Origin: Ideonella dechloratans
GTDB lineage: Bacteria; Pseudomonadota; Gammaproteobacteria; Burkholderiales; Burkholderiaceae_C
Assembly: GCF_021049305.1 (NCBI RefSeq)
Contig: NZ_CP088081.1
Location: 1,612,001-1,676,000, forward strand
Direction of reading: 5' to 3'
Length of the DNA: 64,000 nt
The position numbers and the translations under genes are program-made. Shown piece after piece: positions 38,357 through 45,995 of this stretch; position 1 is the first letter of the stretch, and the number at the start of each line of letters is the position of its first letter. Under the pieces are notes generated by a model. The model had not been told where the DNA came from, ran no database searches, and saw only the letters and a program-made list of their open reading frames with translations.

Positions 38357-40449
38357 CCGGCCCGGCCCTGCATCGGCGCCCCGGCGTGTGGCGGCTGTTG
38401 CTGGCGGCCTGGTGGCTCGCGGGCGCCGGCATGGCGGGCGCGATGCCGGTGTTCCAGCCGGGTGAGGGGAGTCTCGGGCGCGCCTTGAGCGATGTCTCGG
38501 AGGAATGGCTCCACCGGGGCGAGGACGAGCCCGCGGCCGTGCTGGCCGAGCTGGAGCATGCGCCACCGCCCGCCAGCGGGGTCTCGGTCATCGAATGGCA
38601 GCGCATGCGGGCCCGCACCCGCGGACTGGTGGCCGCCCGCTCGGGCATGGAAGAGGATGTGCGCCGCGCCCTGGACACGCTGGCCTCCCTGTCGGCCGAT
38701 GCCCCCGGAGATTCCCGCTTCCGCGAAGAACTGCGCGGCGACCAGGCCCTGATCCAGGCCGTGCTGCAGGACCTGCTGGGGCACCCGGTGAACGCGGCCC
38801 GGCAGGGACGCCTGGCGGACCAGGCCTACGACCAGGCCTGCGGTTCGCGCCAGCCCGCGGCCGATTGCGACTACCGGGCCTGGTGGCGGGCCCTGCACCT
38901 GCAGGCGCAGCGCGCCGAGGTGCGGGGGGATCTGGTGGAGGCCCTGAACCTGGCGGAACGGGCCCATGCCGTGGCAGAACTGGGGCTGGACCCTGGCCTG
39001 GAAGGGTGGAGCCTGGCCATGCAGGCGGTGTACCAGCAGGCGCTCAACCATCCGGACCAGGCCCGCGCCCTGATCGCCCAGGCCGACCGGGGCGTGCGGC
39101 GCCATGGCGATATCCGTTCCCTGATCTGGGTGCGTTTCGCCGAAGCCCGTCTGGCGCTGGAAGGCGGTGATGCGACCACTGCCCTGCGGCTGATGCAGCA
39201 GGCCCTGCGCCTGGCCGAGCCCCTGCATTCCCCCCGCTTGCAGGCCCGCATCCTGCCCAGCCTGAGCGACCTGTTGCGCCGGGTGGGCCGACCGCGCGAA
39301 GCCCTGCAGGCGGTGGAACAGGCCTACCCGGTCTTGCGGCGCCACCATGAGCTGCGCGGCCAACCCACGCTGCTGCACAACGGGGGGCTGGCCAAGCTGC
39401 AGCTGGGCCAGGTGGCCCAGGGTCGGGCCGATCTGGAGACCGCCCTCAAACTCTGGGAATCCACCGGTGCGCGGGCCGCCATGCGGGTGGCCCTGCAGGA
39501 AGGCTCCGACGCGCTGGCCGCACTCGGCGATGTGCGGGGGGCGCTGGACCTGCTGCACCGCGAGCAGGCCTTGCGTGGCGAGATCAACGCCGACAACCAG
39601 GCGGCCATCCTGGCCCAGATGCGGGCCACCTACCGCACCGAATCCGAGCGCCGCGAACTGGACCTGCTGGAGCGGGAGAACGCCCTGCGCTCATCCCACC
39701 TGCAGACCCAGACCCTGATCGAGCGGATCTGGGTGGCGGCCATCGTGCTGCTGGGCCTGGCCGCGGGGGTGGTGGGCATGCTGGCGCTGCGCGCCCGCGA
39801 CGCCACCCGGCGCCTGCGCCACAGCGAGGCCCTGCTGAGGGTGCAGAGCGAGCGGGACCCGCTGACCGGCCTGGCCAACCGCCGTCACTTTCGCGAGGTG
39901 CTGGCCACCCGGGGCGGCGCCGCCTTCCGCGGTGCGCTGCTGCTGGTGGATGTGGACCACTTCAAGCGCATCAACGACGAGTTCGGTCACCCGGCTGGCG
40001 ATGCGGTGCTGATCGAGGTGGCCCGCCGGCTGGACAGCTCGGTGCGCGCAGGCGACCTGGTCTGCCGCTGGGGCGGGGAGGAGTTCCTGATCTACGCCCC
40101 GGACCTGCAGGGCGAAGCCCTGGACGTGCTGGCCCTGCGGGTGCTGCGCGCCCTGGGGGATGAGGCGGTGGCCCTGGACAACGGGCGCTTCCTGCCGGTG
40201 TCGGCTTCGCTGGGCTATGCCGCCTTCCCGCTGCCCACGCACCAGATCGCCCTGGGCTGGGAGCGTGCGGTCAACCTGGTGGACATGGCGCTCTACACCG
40301 CCAAGTCCATGGGCCGCGACCGCGCGGTGGGGATCCAGTCGGTGGCCGCGGGGGATGCCCTGGCGCTGCAGGTGCTGGAGGCGGATTTCGAGGCCGCCCG
40401 GCTGGCGGGCGAGGTGGAACTTCAGGTGTCGCTGCGCCGCGAGTACTGA
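38353..40449 (+). CDS. TPR-sensor diguanylate cyclase (second of a tandem pair)
   Basis: The 698-residue protein repeats its neighbour's architecture: signal peptide (ending near residue 32), a periplasmic TPR-like domain of about 420 residues, a membrane helix at about 458-478 and a GGDEF domain with GGEEF at about 574-578 and RxxD (RAGD) 5 residues upstream. The catalytic domains are close paralogues (both contain DPLTGLANRRHF and HFKRINDxFGH) while the sensor halves have diverged strongly, implying different inputs. The ATG at 38353 overlaps the upstream stop. It ends before a nested hairpin facing the lipoprotein gene. Confidence 0.9.
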   Translation: MTGPALHRRPGVWRLLLAAWWLAGAGMAGAMPVFQPGEGSLGRALSDVSEEWLHRGEDEPAAVLAELEHAPPPASGVSVIEWQRMRARTRGLVAARSGMEEDVRRALDTLASLSADAPGDSRFREELRGDQALIQAVLQDLLGHPVNAARQGRLADQAYDQACGSRQPAADCDYRAWWRALHLQAQRAEVRGDLVEALNLAERAHAVAELGLDPGLEGWSLAMQAVYQQALNHPDQARALIAQADRGVRRHGDIRSLIWVRFAEARLALEGGDATTALRLMQQALRLAEPLHSPRLQARILPSLSDLLRRVGRPREALQAVEQAYPVLRRHHELRGQPTLLHNGGLAKLQLGQVAQGRADLETALKLWESTGARAAMRVALQEGSDALAALGDVRGALDLLHREQALRGEINADNQAAILAQMRATYRTESERRELDLLERENALRSSHLQTQTLIERIWVAAIVLLGLAAGVVGMLALRARDATRRLRHSEALLRVQSERDPLTGLANRRHFREVLATRGGAAFRGALLLVDVDHFKRINDEFGHPAGDAVLIEVARRLDSSVRAGDLVCRWGGEEFLIYAPDLQGEALDVLALRVLRALGDEAVALDNGRFLPVSASLGYAAFPLPTHQIALGWERAVNLVDMALYTAKSMGRDRAVGIQSVAAGDALALQVLEADFEAARLAGEVELQVSLRREY

Positions 40450-40450
40450 G

Positions 40451-40494
40451 CCGACCGCCGCGGCGCGCACGGCGCCGGGGCCTGGCTCGGTCGG
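40451..40494. terminator. Nested hairpin between convergent genes
   Basis: CCGACC (40451-40456) pairs with GGTCGG (40489-40494), with an inner GGCGC/GCGCC stem (40462-40466 and 40472-40476). It lies between the second diguanylate cyclase stop and the small lipoprotein stop at 40499. Confidence 0.4.
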
Positions 40495-40498
40495 GAGA

Positions 40499-40714
40499 TC
40501 ACGGGGCTGGCTTGTCGCCGCTGCTGACCGCGTCGATCCCGGCGCCCACGGCCTTGCCCGTGACGGTGATGCCGGTGCTCACCACACTGGCCCCCACCGA
40601 GATGACCGCGCCCGTGGCCGCACCTGCCACCTCCACCACCGCGCAGCCGGCCGTGCCGCCCAGGCAGGCCAGCAGGAGGATCGGGGTCAGCAGGGCGGAA
40701 AGACGTCGGGACAT
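40499..40714 (-). CDS. Small lipoprotein (NF038104-like)
   Basis: The 71-residue protein has a lipoprotein signal (LLTPILLLACLGGTAGC, acylated Cys about residue 24) and a short mature part made of Val/Gly/Ala repeats, AVVEVAGAATGAVISVGASV, then GKAVGAGIDAV. This pattern resembles the NF038104 family of tiny lipoproteins, whose function is unknown. The glycine-spaced hydrophobic stretch could associate with membranes. The ATG at 40712-40714 is fixed by the signal sequence. It is the last of four minus-strand genes headed by the DUF2782 gene, 25 bases after the membrane protein gene. Confidence 0.7.
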   Translation of the reverse strand: MSRRLSALLTPILLLACLGGTAGCAVVEVAGAATGAVISVGASVVSTGITVTGKAVGAGIDAVSSGDKPAP

Positions 40715-40739
40715 GGCGAGCACCTCGTGGCAGTCGGGG

Positions 40740-41531
40740 TCACTCCGCCTGGCCGAAGCTGTCGCGGAAGGTGAAGAACAGGGAGACATAGTAGGCGGAG
40801 GTCAGCGCCAGGGCCAGCGGCATCGACAGCAGGCCCATCAGCGAGGTGCCGCCCAGCAACACCATCAGCAGGCTCAGCACCACCCCGGTGAACATCATCA
40901 GCCCCATCCAGCCCAGGCCGTAGACCAGCATGGCCGCGCGGCAGCGCCACAGGGCCAGCACGCTGGAGAACATGGCCTGTGCCGGCGATTGGCCGACCCA
41001 GCAGACCAGGGCGGGGGCGTGCCAGAAGGGCATGCTCAGCAGCAGGGTCACGGTGACGCGGGCCAGCATGCCGGCCATCACGCCGGGGGCATCGGCCAGG
41101 CGTTGCAACTCGTCCGGGTCGGCGTTGCGGCTCACCCCCTGCATCAGGTCGTCCACGCCACCGTGGTCGAACAGGTTGCAGGCCATCAGCAGGATCAGCG
41201 TCAGGAAGGCGTAGCCCAGGGCCAGCGTGAGCAGGCCGCGGCGCCGCTCCACCGGCAGGTGCCGCCAGGGGGCGACGAAGACCGACAGCGAGGGCCGCAC
41301 GCCCCGCAGGCTGGCGGCGGTGGCCATCATGTAGGCCAGTGTCAGCAGGGGAATGCCCGCCAGCACCAGCACTTCGCCAAAGCCTGGCAGCAGCGAGACG
41401 ATGGCCCCGAGCAGCATGAAGGCCATGAACAGGGCCGTGTAGCTCAGCGGATGGCGAACGAACTCCCGCAGGCCCTGCCGCACCCAGACCAGCCCCTGCG
41501 AGGCCGGCACCGTTTTGAGGATCAGTGCCAT
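40740..41531 (-). CDS. BPSS1780-family membrane protein
   Basis: The 263-residue protein has about six hydrophobic segments and the family's opening TVPASQGLVWVRQGLREFVRHPLSY, a middle PFWHAPALVCWVGQSPAQAMFSS and a C-terminal SAYYVSLFFTFRDSFG. This identifies the BPSS1780-type family found mainly in Betaproteobacteria, of unknown function. It starts 4 bases after the thrB stop, so the two are co-transcribed, as commonly seen in this order. Confidence 0.85.
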   Translation of the reverse strand: MALILKTVPASQGLVWVRQGLREFVRHPLSYTALFMAFMLLGAIVSLLPGFGEVLVLAGIPLLTLAYMMATAASLRGVRPSLSVFVAPWRHLPVERRRGLLTLALGYAFLTLILLMACNLFDHGGVDDLMQGVSRNADPDELQRLADAPGVMAGMLARVTVTLLLSMPFWHAPALVCWVGQSPAQAMFSSVLALWRCRAAMLVYGLGWMGLMMFTGVVLSLLMVLLGGTSLMGLLSMPLALALTSAYYVSLFFTFRDSFGQAE

Positions 41532-41535
41532 GCGG

Positions 41536-42504
41536 TCAGACGTCGGCGTGCCAGGGGCGCTCGGCGGCGTCGCGCAACACGCGTTCGAAGTGGGCCGGGT
41601 CCTTGGGCAGGAGCAGGCTGGCCTCGCGCGGCAGGTGCCAGTCGGACAGGCGCGAGAGCCAGAAGCGCAGGGCCGCGGTGCGGCGCAGGGCGGGCAGCAG
41701 GCGCAGCTCGGTGCTGGAGAGCGGCCGCTCGGCCTGATAGGCGCTCATCAGGGCCTGGGCGCGTGGCAGATCCAGCCGGCCGCTGTCCAGGTCGACGCAC
41801 CAGTCGTTGAGCACCACCGCCAGGTCGAAGACGAAGGTGTCGGTGCCGGCGAAGTAGAAGTCGAACACACCGCTCAGGCGCTCGCGGCCGGGCAGGCCGG
41901 CGAACATCGCGTTGTCGCGGAACAGGTCGGCATGGACGGCGCCGGCGGGCAGGGCCTGGTAGGCCGCGCTGGCGTGCAGCTCGCGCTGGTGGGCCATTTC
42001 CTGGTCCAGCAGGGCGGCATCGGCCGGGGCCAGATGGGGGCGCACCACCGGGGCGGTGGCCTCGCGCCAGGGCAGGCCGCGCAGGTTGGGCTGCTGCAGC
42101 GGGAAATCGGCCACGGCCAGGTGCATGCGGGCCAGCACGCCGCCCAGTTCGCGACAATGGTGCAGGTCCGGCGCGTCCAGGCTCTCGCCTTGCAGGCGGT
42201 TGACCAGGGCGGCCGGCTTGCCCGCCACCGTCTGCACCAGCCCGCCCTGGGCATTGGCCCGGGGCTCGGGCACCGGCAGGCCGCGCTGGGCCAGGTGCTG
42301 CATCAGGCGCAGGTAGAAGGGCAGCTGATCGTGCGACAGGCGCTCGAACAGGGTCATCACCCATTCACCCTCGGGCGTGGTGACGAAGTAGTTGGTGTTC
42401 TCGATGCCGCTGCCGATGGGCTGCATCGCGACCAGCGGACCCAGGCCCAGCTGCGCAAGCAGCGAACCGGCCTGTTCGGCGCTGACCTCGGTGTAAACCG
42501 CCAT
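41536..42504 (-). CDS. thrB: Homoserine kinase (ThrB, aminoglycoside phosphotransferase fold)
   Basis: The 322-residue protein is the betaproteobacterial ThrB type, built on an aminoglycoside phosphotransferase fold rather than the GHMP fold of E. coli. Landmarks are MQPIGSGIENTNYFV at the nucleotide loop, the catalytic AVHADLFRDNAMF and the metal site GVFDFYFAGTDTFVFDLA. It phosphorylates homoserine for threonine synthesis. It lies between the DUF2782 gene (48 bases upstream) and the BPSS1780-type gene (4 bases downstream). The threonine synthase and homoserine dehydrogenase genes are not in the window. Confidence 0.9.
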   Translation of the reverse strand: MAVYTEVSAEQAGSLLAQLGLGPLVAMQPIGSGIENTNYFVTTPEGEWVMTLFERLSHDQLPFYLRLMQHLAQRGLPVPEPRANAQGGLVQTVAGKPAALVNRLQGESLDAPDLHHCRELGGVLARMHLAVADFPLQQPNLRGLPWREATAPVVRPHLAPADAALLDQEMAHQRELHASAAYQALPAGAVHADLFRDNAMFAGLPGRERLSGVFDFYFAGTDTFVFDLAVVLNDWCVDLDSGRLDLPRAQALMSAYQAERPLSSTELRLLPALRRTAALRFWLSRLSDWHLPREASLLLPKDPAHFERVLRDAAERPWHADV

Positions 42505-42529
42505 GAATGCTTGAAATGAAGGGGGTGGG

Positions 42530-42554
42530 GAGCCGGAACCCGCAGGTCCGGCTC
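42530..42554 (-). terminator. Hairpin at the end of the DUF2782 gene
   Basis: GAGCCGGA (42530-42537) pairs with TCCGGCTC (42547-42554), loop of 9; the arm overlaps the DUF2782 stop codon at 42553. It may attenuate read-through into thrB. Confidence 0.4.
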
Positions 42555-42912
42555 AGAAATCCAGCTTCAGCCAGACGCGCTGGCCGGCGGACTTGTCGTC
42601 CTGCGGCAGCTTGCCACCCTGCGGCGGCACGATGTCATAGGCCGGCATGCCGGGGATCTTGGGATGCACGGTGATGCGTTGGGTCAGGCCGCGCACCCGC
42701 AACTCCTCGATGCGGACGTTGTCGTCCTCGGTCACCACATGCAGGACCTGGGGTTCAGGCACCTTGCTGGCCGGTGCCGGGGTGTCCGTCACGGGCAGCG
42801 CGGGCAGTTCGGCAGCGGCCGGCCCCGAGGCCGCCGCAGGGGCGGTCTGGGCCAGGCTGGCACTGCCGACAAGCAGACCCGCGAGCAGGGTGGGCAGAAA
42901 GAGGGCGTTCAT
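42553..42912 (-). CDS. DUF2782 secreted protein
   Basis: The 119-residue protein has a signal peptide (ending near SLAQ, residue 22), an Ala/Pro-rich linker and a conserved C-terminal domain with EPQVLHVVTEDDNVRIEELRVRGLTQRITVHPK. This is the DUF2782 family, a small periplasmic protein of unknown role that regularly neighbours polA and thrB in Proteobacteria. A TAGAAT box ends 9 bases upstream of the ATG (complement at 42922-42927), so the message is nearly leaderless. The 39-base spacer to polA must hold promoters for both directions. Confidence 0.87.
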   Translation of the reverse strand: MNALFLPTLLAGLLVGSASLAQTAPAAASGPAAAELPALPVTDTPAPASKVPEPQVLHVVTEDDNVRIEELRVRGLTQRITVHPKIPGMPAYDIVPPQGGKLPQDDKSAGQRVWLKLDF

Positions 42913-42937
42913 GGGGTGCCGATTCTACGGAAGCACG

Positions 42938-42951
42938 CACAATCCGCTTCC
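42938..42951 (+). promoter_or_regulatory. CACAAT -10-like box adjoining the polA start
   Basis: CACAAT at 42938-42943 is followed by 8 bases before the polA ATG at 42952. There is no Shine-Dalgarno and no good -35. With only 39 bases between divergent genes, a leaderless or very short leader is almost forced. Confidence 0.4.
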
Positions 42952-45717
42952 ATGAGCGAGAAGATCCTGCTGCTGGTCGATGGTTCCAGCTACCTCTACC
43001 GTGCCTTTCACGCCATGCCCGACCTGCGGGGGCCCGACGGTTTCCCGACCGGGGCCATCCACGGCATGGTCAACATGATGAACTGGCTGCGCGAGCAGGT
43101 GCCGGCCGAGCACGCCGTGTGCGTGTTCGACGCCAAGGGCCCCACCTTCCGCGATGAGTGGTATCCCGAGTACAAGGCCCAGCGAGCCCCCATGCCCGAG
43201 GACCTGCGGGCCCAGATCGAGCCCATCCACGAGGCGGTGCGCCTGCTGGGCTGGCCGGTGCTGGAGGTGCCCGGCATCGAGGCCGATGACGCCATTGGCA
43301 CGCTGGCCCGGGTGGGCGCCGAAAGCGGCCACACCGTGGTGATCTCCACCGGCGACAAGGACCTGGCCCAGCTGGTGACGCCCCAGGTGACCCTGATCAA
43401 CACCATGGCCAAGCCGCCCGAGCGCCTGGACGTGGCGGGGGTCACCGAGAAGTTCGGCGTGCCGCCGGACCGCATCATCGACTACCTGACCCTGATCGGC
43501 GACACGGTGGACAACGTGCCCGGCGTGCCCAAGGTCGGGCCCAAGACCGCGGTCAAGTGGATCCAGGAACACGGCTCGCTGGACGGCGTGATCGCCGCGG
43601 CCGAGCAGATCAAGGGTGTGGCGGGCGAGAACCTGCGCGCCACCCTGGGCTGGCTGCCCACGGGCCGCCGCCTCATCACCGTCAAGACCGACTGCGACCT
43701 GGGTGCCCAGGTGCCGGCCTGGCCGGCGCTGGACGCCCTGGCCCTGCGCGCGCCCGACCAGGCCGGCCTGGTGGACTTCTACACCCGCTACGGTTTTCGC
43801 AGCAGTCTGCGGGCCCTGGGTCAGCCGGTGCCCGCCGCCGCCCCGGCGAGCCCTGCCGCCGCGGGCGAAGACCCCGCAGGAGAGGTTGACCCGCGCCCGG
43901 CGCCCGTGCTGGCACGCGACTACCAGACCCTCACCAGCTGGGAACAGCTGGACGCCTGGATCGCCCGCCTGAAGGCCGCACCTCTGGTGGGTCTGGACAC
44001 CGAGACCGATTCGCTGGATCCGATGCGTGCGCGCATCGTCGGCATCAGCTTCGCGGTGGAGCCCGGCCGGGCCGCCTATGTGCCCACCGGCCATGACTAC
44101 CCCGGCGCGCCGGACCAGCTGCCGCTGGATGGGGTGCTGGCGCGCCTGCGCCCCTGGCTGGAAGATGCCGGCGCGGCCAAGCTGGGCCAGAACATCAAGT
44201 ACGACCTGCATGTGTTCGAGAACCACGGCATCCGGGTGCAGGGCTATGTGCATGACACGCTGCTGGAAAGCTATGTGCTCGAGGCCCACAAGCCGCACAG
44301 CCTGGAGAGCCTGGCCGACCGCCACCTGGGCCGCCACGGCCTGAGCTACGAGGACCTGTGCGGCAAGGGCGCCAACCAGATTCCCTTCTCGCAGGTGGAC
44401 GTGGAGCGCGCCAGCACCTACAGCGGCGAGGACAGCGAGATGTGCGTGCAGGTGCATGAGACGCTGTGGCCGCAGCTGCAGGCCGAGCCAGGCCTGCGGC
44501 GCGTTTACGCTGAGATCGAGATGCCCACGGTGGCGGTGCTGCAGCGCATCGAGCGCCATGGCGTGCTGATCGACCCGGCCCGGCTGGCGGCCCAGAGCCA
44601 GCAGCTGGCCGAGCGCATGATCGCGCTGGAGCAGGAGGCCTACGCCATCGCCGGTCAGCCCTTCAACATGGCCAGCCCCAAACAGATCGGCGAGATCCTG
44701 TTCAACCGCCTGGGCCTGCCGGTCAAGAAGAAGACCGCCACCGGCGCCCCGTCGACTGACGAAGAGGTGCTGCAGGAGCTGGCGGCCGACTACCCGCTGC
44801 CGGCCAAGCTGCTGGAACACCGCGGCCTGGCCAAGCTCAAGAGCACCTACACCGACAAGCTGCCCGGCATGATCAACCCCGCCACCGGCCGGGTGCACAC
44901 CAACTACGCGCAGGCGGTGGCCGTCACCGGGCGGCTGTCCAGCAACGAGCCCAACCTGCAGAACATCCCGATCCGCACGCCCGAGGGTCGGCGCGTGCGC
45001 GAGGCCTTCATCGCCCCGCCCGGCCATGTGATCGCCAGCGCCGACTACTCGCAGATCGAGCTGCGCATCATGGCCCACATCAGCGGCGACCCGGGTCTGA
45101 ACAAGGCCTTCGCCGAGGGCATGGACGTGCACCGCGCCACCGCCAGCGAGGTCTTCGGCATCGCCCCGTCGGAGGTCACGGCCGAGCAGCGCCGCTACGC
45201 CAAGACCATCAACTTCGGCCTGATCTACGGCATGGGCGCCTTCGGCCTGGCGCAGAGCCTGGGCATCGACCAGAAGGCGGCCAAGAACTACATCGACCGC
45301 TACTTCGAGCGCTTTGCCGGCGTGAAGCGCTACATGGAGGAGACCAAGGAGCGGGCCCGCGAGCGCGGCTATGTGGAGACCGAGTTCGGACGGCGCATCG
45401 TGCTGCCGGAGATCAAGGGCGGCAGCGGCCCGCGCCGTGCCGGCGCCGAGCGCCAGGCCATCAACGCGCCGATGCAGGGCACCGCGGCCGACCTGATCAA
45501 GCTGGCGATGATCGCGGTGCAGCAGGCCCTGGACGCCGAGGGCCGCGCCACCCGCATGGTGATGCAGGTGCACGACGAACTGGTCTTCGAGGTGCCCGAG
45601 TCCGAGGTGGACTGGCTGCGCGAGGCCGTGCCCCGCCTGATGGCCGGCGTGGCGTCCTTCAGCGTGCCCCTGGTGGCCGAGGTGGGCTTCGGGCCGAGCT
45701 GGGAAGCAGCGCACTGA
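42952..45717 (+). CDS. polA: DNA polymerase I
   Basis: The 921-residue protein has all three domains of the E. coli type (928 residues). The 5'-nuclease domain starts LLLVDGSSYLYRAFHAMP and has GIEADDAIGTLA. The 3'-5' exonuclease keeps its acidic residues (LDTETD near residue 350, YDLHVFENHG, YSGEDSEM), so proofreading should be active. The polymerase has DYSQIELRIMAH (about 698), RRYAKTINFGLIYGMG and VHDELVFEV (about 873). It acts in Okazaki-fragment processing and repair. The ATG at 42952 is chosen by alignment to the family start. Downstream is a hairpin and then the acetone operon. Confidence 0.97.
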   Translation: MSEKILLLVDGSSYLYRAFHAMPDLRGPDGFPTGAIHGMVNMMNWLREQVPAEHAVCVFDAKGPTFRDEWYPEYKAQRAPMPEDLRAQIEPIHEAVRLLGWPVLEVPGIEADDAIGTLARVGAESGHTVVISTGDKDLAQLVTPQVTLINTMAKPPERLDVAGVTEKFGVPPDRIIDYLTLIGDTVDNVPGVPKVGPKTAVKWIQEHGSLDGVIAAAEQIKGVAGENLRATLGWLPTGRRLITVKTDCDLGAQVPAWPALDALALRAPDQAGLVDFYTRYGFRSSLRALGQPVPAAAPASPAAAGEDPAGEVDPRPAPVLARDYQTLTSWEQLDAWIARLKAAPLVGLDTETDSLDPMRARIVGISFAVEPGRAAYVPTGHDYPGAPDQLPLDGVLARLRPWLEDAGAAKLGQNIKYDLHVFENHGIRVQGYVHDTLLESYVLEAHKPHSLESLADRHLGRHGLSYEDLCGKGANQIPFSQVDVERASTYSGEDSEMCVQVHETLWPQLQAEPGLRRVYAEIEMPTVAVLQRIERHGVLIDPARLAAQSQQLAERMIALEQEAYAIAGQPFNMASPKQIGEILFNRLGLPVKKKTATGAPSTDEEVLQELAADYPLPAKLLEHRGLAKLKSTYTDKLPGMINPATGRVHTNYAQAVAVTGRLSSNEPNLQNIPIRTPEGRRVREAFIAPPGHVIASADYSQIELRIMAHISGDPGLNKAFAEGMDVHRATASEVFGIAPSEVTAEQRRYAKTINFGLIYGMGAFGLAQSLGIDQKAAKNYIDRYFERFAGVKRYMEETKERARERGYVETEFGRRIVLPEIKGGSGPRRAGAERQAINAPMQGTAADLIKLAMIAVQQALDAEGRATRMVMQVHDELVFEVPESEVDWLREAVPRLMAGVASFSVPLVAEVGFGPSWEAAH

Positions 45718-45730
45718 GCCCCCCGACCCC

Positions 45731-45749
45731 GCCCGGCCGTTGACCGGGC
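45731..45749 (+). terminator. Hairpin after polA
   Basis: GCCCGG (45731-45736) pairs with CCGGGC (45744-45749), loop of 7, beginning 14 bases after the polA stop. It is a weak candidate terminator that insulates the acetone operon. Confidence 0.35.
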
Positions 45750-45753
45750 GCGA

Positions 45754-45789
45754 CGTTCGATTCCGCGCCGTCCGGCCGGAAATCGAACG
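45754..45789. promoter_or_regulatory. Inverted repeat, candidate enhancer site for the acx activator
   Basis: CGTTCGATTCCG (45754-45765) and CGGAAATCGAACG (45777-45789) form a 12-bp inverted repeat with one extra base and an 11-base spacer. Its centre lies about 158 bases upstream of the predicted sigma-54 start point, a normal distance for an activator-binding enhancer. A polA terminator is the alternative reading, but there is no U-run. Confidence 0.5.
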
Positions 45790-45902
45790 CCTACGGTGGC
45801 GCTTCTCGGCGTTGCCGCAGCGCAGCATCCCTCGGGGTCTTCACCAGGGGGACTGAACAAAATCAAGCACTTGGCACGGGGCCGCCGGGAGGCGCGCCGC
45901 CG

Positions 45903-45918
45903 TGGCATGGGCGCTGCA
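45903..45918 (+). promoter_or_regulatory. Sigma-54 promoter of the acetone carboxylase operon
   Basis: TGGCATGGGCGCTGCA fits the -24/-12 consensus TGGCACG-N4-TTGCW with the GG and GC dinucleotides at exact spacing and two mismatches. Transcription would start near 45929, giving a leader of about 67 bases to acxA. Acetone carboxylase operons elsewhere are sigma-54-dependent, and a sigma-54 activator gene lies downstream here. Confidence 0.7.
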
Positions 45919-45995
45919 ATGACTTGCACGAGACCAGCGCATGGTCTCCGGCGACCGGACCACCGGCGCCGCATCCCAACGATGGAGACAAGCTC

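Noticed and set aside
33710..38566. Open minus-strand frame of 1618 codons opposite uvrD and the first GGDEF gene
   Set aside because: Same reasoning: full antisense overlap with conserved proteins, repetitive composition and no motifs.
45871..45886. TTGGCACGGGGCCGCC as the acx sigma-54 promoter
   Set aside because: It has a perfect -24 half (TGGCACG), but the GC of the -12 half is one base too close; the site at 45903 keeps exact spacing.
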